Shown here: one piece after another, positions 59,809-64,000 of the stretch
How the letters are laid out: the number at the start of each line of letters is the position of its first letter
How positions within the stretch are numbered: position 1 is the stretch's first letter
DNA from: Ferrovibrio terrae
GTDB lineage: Bacteria > Pseudomonadota > Alphaproteobacteria > Ferrovibrionales > Ferrovibrionaceae
Length of the DNA stretch: 64,000 nucleotides
Assembly (NCBI RefSeq): GCF_007197755.1
Contig: NZ_CP041636.1
Coordinates: 2,082,001-2,146,000 of the forward strand
Reading direction: 5' to 3'
Made by a program: the position numbers and the translations under genes
The notes under the pieces: model-generated
Database searches by the model: none
Seen by the model: only the letters and a program-made list of their open reading frames with translations
Told to the model about the DNA's origin: nothing

Positions 59809-62312
59809 ACAGTGCGCAGCAGCGGTGCGGGTTTCGCGGCCAACGCCTGCCAGGCACCGGCCAGACCGAGCAGCAGCGTGGCCGCGACACCGCCCAGTGC
59901 CGTTGCCGCGGCCACGCCAGGTGCGAAGTAGAATTGCGCATTCATCATCACCGTCACCATCGCCCAGGCCGCCGCCCAGCCGAGCAGGAAGGCGAGCGCC
60001 GCGCCGACCAGACCGACAGTGCCGTATTCGATCACATGCGCCAGGATGATGTCGCGGCGTGTAGCCCCCAGCGCTTTCAGGATCGCGCCTTCCTTCAGGC
60101 GGCGGCGATGTTCGGCGGCCAGCGCACCGGCCAGCACGATCAGGCCGGCGACCAGCGTGATCGCCGCCGCGCCACGTACGGCGGCGCCGAGCTTGAGCAC
60201 GATGCTGTTCAGTTCGGTCAGCACGTCTTTCATGCGCACGACCGAGATGCCGGGGAATTTCTGCGTCACGATGCGGAACAGGTTAAGTTCCGCCGCCGGG
60301 CTGGCTTTCACGGTGGCGAGGAAGGTGTGCGGTGCGCGTTCCAGCAGGCCGGGCGAGAAGACCAGCACGAAGTTGATACCCATCGAACTCCAGTCGAGCT
60401 GGCGGATGCTGGCGACCTCGGCCTCGATGTCGCGGCCCAGTACATTCACCGTCAGCTTGTCGCCGATGCCGACATTAAGCCCCTGCGCGGCCTTCTCCTC
60501 GATGGAGATCAGCGGCGGGCCGTTATAGTCGCGCGGCCACCATTGCCCGGCGGTCAGCTTCGAGCCGGCCGGCAGGTCGCGCGCATAGGTCAGGCCGCGA
60601 TCGCCCTGCAGCACCCAGCGCTGCTCGGCCGCCACGTCGATCTGCGCCGAGGGCACACCCTTCACCTGCGTGATGCGGCCGCGCAGGTTGGGCACGGTTT
60701 CCAGATCGCGCGCCCCGGGCGAGCCGAGCACGGTGGCGCGGAAGTCGTCCATCTGGTTGTTCTGGATATCGACAAAGAAGAAAGCCGGCGCTTCGTCTGG
60801 CAGGCGTTCCTCCACCTGGGCATGCAGGTTGCTTTCCACCAGCGTGATCGCCACCAGCAGCGTGAGCGACACCCCGAGCGACAGCAGCAACGCGGCGGTG
60901 GCCGCACCCGGCCGGTGCAGGCTGGCAAAGGCCAGTTTCAGCCGCACGTCGCGCGGGCGGATGTGGCGGGCCACTTTTGCCACGCCGGCCGCGATCACAC
61001 GGAACAGCACAAAGGCAATGATGGCGGCGAAGACGAAGGCCGAGGCGAAGCGGCGCTCCTCGGTGCCGAGGATGGCGAGGGCGGCCAGCGCAACAAACAG
61101 CGCCAGTGTCGCGATCACATAGCCGGGGCGGGGCAGACGGCGACCGGGCGCGACCAGATCGCGATACAGGGCGGCCGGGCGTATTTCGGCGGCGCGCGCC
61201 AGCGGCCAGATGGTGAAGGCCAGCGCCACCAGCAGGCCGTAAGCCGCCGCCAGCGCGAGTGGCTGCCAGTAGACGCCCGGCACGAGTGGCAGCGGCAGCA
61301 CCTGGGCCAGCGCGCCGGCGGCGAGATTGGGCAGTGCGGCGCCCGCGACGAGCCCGATGCCGATACCGAAGACGGCGAGCAGCAGCGTCTGCCACAGATA
61401 GACACGGAAGATGAGTCCTGATGTCGCGCCGAGCGATTTCAGCGTGGCGATGGTCGGCGTCTTGCCGCTCAAGTGAGCATGCACGGCATTGGCGACGCCG
61501 ACGCCGCCGATCAGCAGCGCGGTCAGGCCGACCAGTACGAGGAACAGTCCGGCACGATCGAGGAAGCGCCGCACGCCGGGGCTGCCTTCCTTCCAGTCAC
61601 GCATGCGCCAGCCGGACTCGGCGAAGTCGCGCTTGGCGATCTCCTGAACCTGCGGTGCGGTCAGGCCCGAGGTCAGCTTCACGCTGTAATGCCAATAGGC
61701 CATGGTGCCGGGCTGCACCAGTTTCGTGGCGCCCAGCGCACTGGTGGCGATCATGACGCGCGGGCCAAGAGTCAGTCCCTCGGTGGCGCGGTCGGGTTCG
61801 CGTGCGATGACCGTGCGGATTTCAAATTCGGCTTCACCGATGCTCAGCCTGTCGCCGATGGCGGCATCCAGCCGGATCAGCGTCTGCGGATCGACGGCCA
61901 CGCCGGCCACGCCGTTCTTCACCGCCAGCAGGTCGTGGATATTTCCCGGCTGTTCCAGATCGATGTGACCATAGAGCGGATAGGCGCTGTCGACGGCCTT
62001 CAATTCCACCAGCGTGCGCTGGTCGCTGCGGATGGCATGCGCCATGGCGCGCATCTGCACGGCCTGCGCCACTTGGCCCTGACTTTCGAGGAAGGCCTGT
62101 TCCTGCGGCGTGGTAGGGCGGTGGATCAGGCGGAATTCGATATCGCCGCCGAGCAGGCTGCGGCCATCGCGTTCCAGGCCGGCCACGATGGATGCGCCCA
62201 GCGTGCCGATGCCGGCAATCACCGCGACGCCGAGGCCGAGACAGGCAACGAACAGGCGGAAGCCGCGCAGGCCGCCGCGCAGCTCACGAAGCGAGAAACG
62301 CAGGGACAGCAT
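59805..62312 (-). CDS. ABC transporter permease, FtsX-type (YbbP-like)
   Basis: An 835-residue membrane protein with an N-terminal helix, a large periplasmic domain (residues about 40-250), two FtsX blocks and a second periplasmic region at about 470-690. FtsX segments are near 260-360 (LIGGVGVANAVHAHLSGKTPTIATLKSLGA) and 715-820 (LAAEHRRRLKEGAILKALGATRRDIIL). This matches YbbP-like permeases of the LolCDE/MacB superfamily, proposed to extract or export lipids or other envelope molecules. It is co-expressed with the YbbA-like ATPase. Confidence 0.92.
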   Translation of the reverse strand: MLSLRFSLRELRGGLRGFRLFVACLGLGVAVIAGIGTLGASIVAGLERDGRSLLGGDIEFRLIHRPTTPQEQAFLESQGQVAQAVQMRAMAHAIRSDQRTLVELKAVDSAYPLYGHIDLEQPGNIHDLLAVKNGVAGVAVDPQTLIRLDAAIGDRLSIGEAEFEIRTVIAREPDRATEGLTLGPRVMIATSALGATKLVQPGTMAYWHYSVKLTSGLTAPQVQEIAKRDFAESGWRMRDWKEGSPGVRRFLDRAGLFLVLVGLTALLIGGVGVANAVHAHLSGKTPTIATLKSLGATSGLIFRVYLWQTLLLAVFGIGIGLVAGAALPNLAAGALAQVLPLPLVPGVYWQPLALAAAYGLLVALAFTIWPLARAAEIRPAALYRDLVAPGRRLPRPGYVIATLALFVALAALAILGTEERRFASAFVFAAIIAFVLFRVIAAGVAKVARHIRPRDVRLKLAFASLHRPGAATAALLLSLGVSLTLLVAITLVESNLHAQVEERLPDEAPAFFFVDIQNNQMDDFRATVLGSPGARDLETVPNLRGRITQVKGVPSAQIDVAAEQRWVLQGDRGLTYARDLPAGSKLTAGQWWPRDYNGPPLISIEEKAAQGLNVGIGDKLTVNVLGRDIEAEVASIRQLDWSSMGINFVLVFSPGLLERAPHTFLATVKASPAAELNLFRIVTQKFPGISVVRMKDVLTELNSIVLKLGAAVRGAAAITLVAGLIVLAGALAAEHRRRLKEGAILKALGATRRDIILAHVIEYGTVGLVGAALAFLLGWAAAWAMVTVMMNAQFYFAPGVAAATALGGVAATLLLGLAGAWQALAAKPAPLLRTV

Positions 62313-63082
62313 CAGTCGGCCGCCTGCTGCCGGGAAGCAGTATTGGGACTGGTTTCAATTGCTTTCACCTTGCCGTCCTCGATCCGCACCACGCGGTCGC
62401 AGAGCGCGGCCAGGTTTTCGTCATGCGTGATCAGGATCAGCGTCGAGTTCAGCTTGGCGGCCTCGCCGAACATCAGATCGATAATGGCATGGCCAGTGCT
62501 GCCATCCAGGTTGCCGGTCGGCTCATCGGCCAGCAGCAAGGCCGGATGCGGCGCCACGGCACGGGCCAGCGCCACGCGCTGCTGCTCGCCCCCCGAAAGC
62601 TGCGCCGGATAATGCGTTTCGCGCTTCGCCAGTCCCACCTGCGCCAGCGCTGCGCGGGCGCGGTCGATGGCATCACGCGCGCCTGCCAGTTCCAGCGGAA
62701 CGGCGACGTTTTCCAGCGCCGTCATGGTCGGGATCAGGTGGAAACTCTGGAACACGATGCCGACGCGGCTGCGGCGCCATAGCGCCAGCTTGTCTTCATT
62801 CAGCGCATTCAGATCGCCGCCGGCGACCTGAACCTTGCCGCTGGTCACGCGTTCCAGCCCGGCCAGCACCGCCAGCAGGGTGGATTTGCCAGATCCCGAA
62901 GGGCCGACAATGCCAATGCGTTCGCCCGGCATCACATCCAGGTCAATGCCGCGCAGGATATTGACCGGCCCGGCCGTGCTGGCGAGAGTGAGGTGGACAT
63001 CGTTCAGTTGAACAATGGGGTTCAGGCGAACGATGGGCTCGCGCTCGGCTTGAGTGGGCGGGTTCGCGCTGGATGACGCCAT
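62312..63082 (-). CDS. ABC transporter ATP-binding protein (YbbA/LolD-like)
   Basis: A 256-residue ATPase. Walker A GPSGSGKST, Q-loop GIVFQSFHLIPTMTALENV, signature LSGGEQQRVALARA, Walker B LLLADEPTGNLD and H-loop LILITHDENLA are complete. The LIPTMTALENV segment is typical of the LolD/MacB/YbbA class. It shares one base with the YbbP-like permease downstream and is divergent from a TesA-like esterase, the same gene neighbourhood as tesA-ybbAP of E. coli. Confidence 0.94.
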   Translation of the reverse strand: MASSSANPPTQAEREPIVRLNPIVQLNDVHLTLASTAGPVNILRGIDLDVMPGERIGIVGPSGSGKSTLLAVLAGLERVTSGKVQVAGGDLNALNEDKLALWRRSRVGIVFQSFHLIPTMTALENVAVPLELAGARDAIDRARAALAQVGLAKRETHYPAQLSGGEQQRVALARAVAPHPALLLADEPTGNLDGSTGHAIIDLMFGEAAKLNSTLILITHDENLAALCDRVVRIEDGKVKAIETSPNTASRQQAAD

Positions 63083-63114
63083 CGGTGGTCAGGTCCCCGT
63101 CAGGAAGGCAGATT

Positions 63115-63783
63115 GTGAAGTTATACGAAAGATATGGGTTTTTCCGGCGCTGTCACAATGTCGCAGCCCTGCTTGGGGTGATGCTGATCACGCTGTTGTC
63201 AGCGGCAACGCCTGTTCAGGCGCAGAATCAGGCGCCGAGCCGCCTGCTGGTGTTCGGCGACAGCCTGGTGGCGGGTTACAGTTTGCCGCCCGATGCTTCT
63301 TATCCGGCCCAGCTTGAAAAGGCGCTCAAGGCGAAGGGCGTCAATGTCGCGGTGATGAATGCCGGCGTCTCGGGTGATACTACGGCGGCTGCCGCGTCGC
63401 GGCTCGACTGGGCGCTGGCCGACAAGCCGACCCATGTGATTGTCGAACTGGGCGCCAACGACATGTTGCGAGGACTGGCACCTGAACAGGCGCGCGCCAA
63501 TCTGGACAGCATCCTCGCCAAACTGAAACAGGCCAACCTGCCGGTCCTGCTGATGGGCATGCTGGCGGCACCCAATCTGGGGGTCGATTACGGCCGTCGC
63601 TTCAACAGCATCTATCCGGATCTGGCCGCCAAGCATGGCGTGCCGCTCTACCCCTTCTTCCTCGAGGGCGTGGCTGGCGATGCCAAGCTGAATCTCGGCG
63701 ACGGGATCCACCCCACGCGGGACGGTGTTGCCATCATGGTGGATCGCACGCTCCCCCACATTTTGCGGTTCCTGGGGCAGTGA
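63115..63783 (+). CDS. tesA: Arylesterase / TesA-like SGNH hydrolase
   Basis: A 222-residue periplasmic SGNH esterase (lysophospholipase L1/thioesterase I type). The catalytic serine is in LLVFGDSLVAGYSL, Gly in MNAGVSGDTT, Asn in VIVELGANDMLRGL and Asp/His in GDGIHPTRDGVAIM. A signal peptide (FFRRCHNVAALLGVMLITLLSAATPVQAQ) precedes. The GTG at 63115 with AGGAAGG six bases before it is chosen over the ATG at 63073 that overlaps the divergent ABC gene. It has its own terminator. Confidence 0.9.
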   Translation: MKLYERYGFFRRCHNVAALLGVMLITLLSAATPVQAQNQAPSRLLVFGDSLVAGYSLPPDASYPAQLEKALKAKGVNVAVMNAGVSGDTTAAAASRLDWALADKPTHVIVELGANDMLRGLAPEQARANLDSILAKLKQANLPVLLMGMLAAPNLGVDYGRRFNSIYPDLAAKHGVPLYPFFLEGVAGDAKLNLGDGIHPTRDGVAIMVDRTLPHILRFLGQ

Positions 63784-63832
63784 CCCTCAATTCGTTGTTG
63801 TAAAAGCCGAGTCTGGCCGACAAAATAGGCTT

Positions 63833-63859
63833 GCCGCCGAAACAGCTGGGCGGCTTTTT
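63833..63859 (+). terminator. Probable terminator after the TesA-like gene
   Basis: GCCGCC and GGCGGC pair around a 10-base loop and are followed by TTTTT, 50 bases after the esterase stop. Confidence 0.6.
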
Positions 63860-63888
63860 GGCGCCAGTACCGGGTTGGGAGTTTTGTC

Positions 63889-64000
63889 ATGGAGTTCCGT
63901 CGTTTAGGCCGCACCGACATTCAGGTCAGCCTGATCTGTCTTGGGACCATGACCTGGGGCGAACAGAACACCGAGGCCGAGGCGCATGCCCAGCTGGATT
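63889..64000 (+). CDS. Aldo/keto reductase (5' part only)
   Basis: The first 37 codons read MEFRRLGRTDIQVSLICLG then TMTWGEQNTEAEAH, the standard start of the Tas/NADP(H)-dependent aldo-keto reductase family. GGGAG lies eight bases before the ATG. The frame is open at the window end. Confidence 0.9.
   Translation, partial: MEFRRLGRTDIQVSLICLGTMTWGEQNTEAEAHAQLD

Overview
The window looks like the chromosome of a GC-rich alphaproteobacterium, probably of a Rhodospirillales-type lineage. This is inferred from gene content: DUF1127 and DUF2794 proteins, a che operon with CheD and CheB, TRAP and NMT1-type transporters, and dense operons with 4-base ATGA overlaps. No rRNA, insertion sequence, phage gene or CRISPR array was seen. 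One tRNA gene is present, tRNA-Gly with anticodon CCC.

Positions 1-24.3 kb form a catabolic island for cyclic amides or N-heterocycles. A minus-strand operon (3900 down to 1) encodes a dihydropyrimidinase/D-hydantoinase, an N-carbamoyl-D-amino-acid hydrolase and parts of an amino-acid ABC importer. A LysR gene (4031-4966) separates it from a plus-strand operon (5126-9573): Asp/Glu/hydantoin racemase, flavin reductase-like protein, FAD-linked oxidase, DapA-family lyase and a divergent SDR. Two near-identical palindromes (3989-4013 and 5024-5044) mark both promoters and are probably the LysR operators. A second minus-strand operon (15072 down to 9614) encodes a VOC protein, an NMT1/SsuABC-like importer, a flavin monooxygenase and a Rieske oxygenase. 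Divergent from it, a plus-strand operon (15335-24268) encodes two paralogous ring-opening amidohydrolases (cyanuric acid hydrolase/barbiturase family), a LysR regulator, a 2OG-Fe(II) dioxygenase and a BMP/NupNOPQ-like nucleoside-type importer. A RidA-like protein follows convergently. The probable theme is uptake, oxidation and hydrolytic opening of a pyrimidine- or hydantoin-like ring.

Positions 24.7-42.4 kb are mixed housekeeping and accessory genes: tRNA-Gly, ArsR- and MarR-type regulators, a hotdog thioesterase, acetyl-CoA synthetase, a FUSC efflux protein, three GNAT acetyltransferases around an XRE-cupin regulator, a PQQ-type sugar dehydrogenase, TRAP permeases, a class III aminotransferase and a lipase-like hydrolase. 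An 11-bp tandem repeat lies at 34.7 kb.

Positions 42.4-53.6 kb are a chemotaxis locus. The minus-strand operon is STAS-cheY-cheA-cheW-cheR-cheB-receiver. It is preceded by an uncharacterised protein, an HPt-like protein whose phospho-histidine is replaced by Trp, and a CheZ/CheT-like candidate with a DxxxQ motif. The divergent plus strand carries a pentapeptide-repeat protein, CheD, a receiver whose phospho-Asp is replaced by Glu, and a DUF2794 protein. No chemoreceptor or flagellar gene lies in the window.

Positions 53.6-64 kb hold a Lys/Ala-rich secreted peptide, a TTC38-like TPR protein paired with an MlrC-family metallopeptidase, a Bax inhibitor-1 protein, a Bcr/CflA-type MFS exporter, a methyltransferase, the YbbA/YbbP-like ABC pair divergent from a TesA-like esterase, and the start of an aldo/keto reductase. 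After start-site choice, no gene-free stretch longer than about 300 bases remains.
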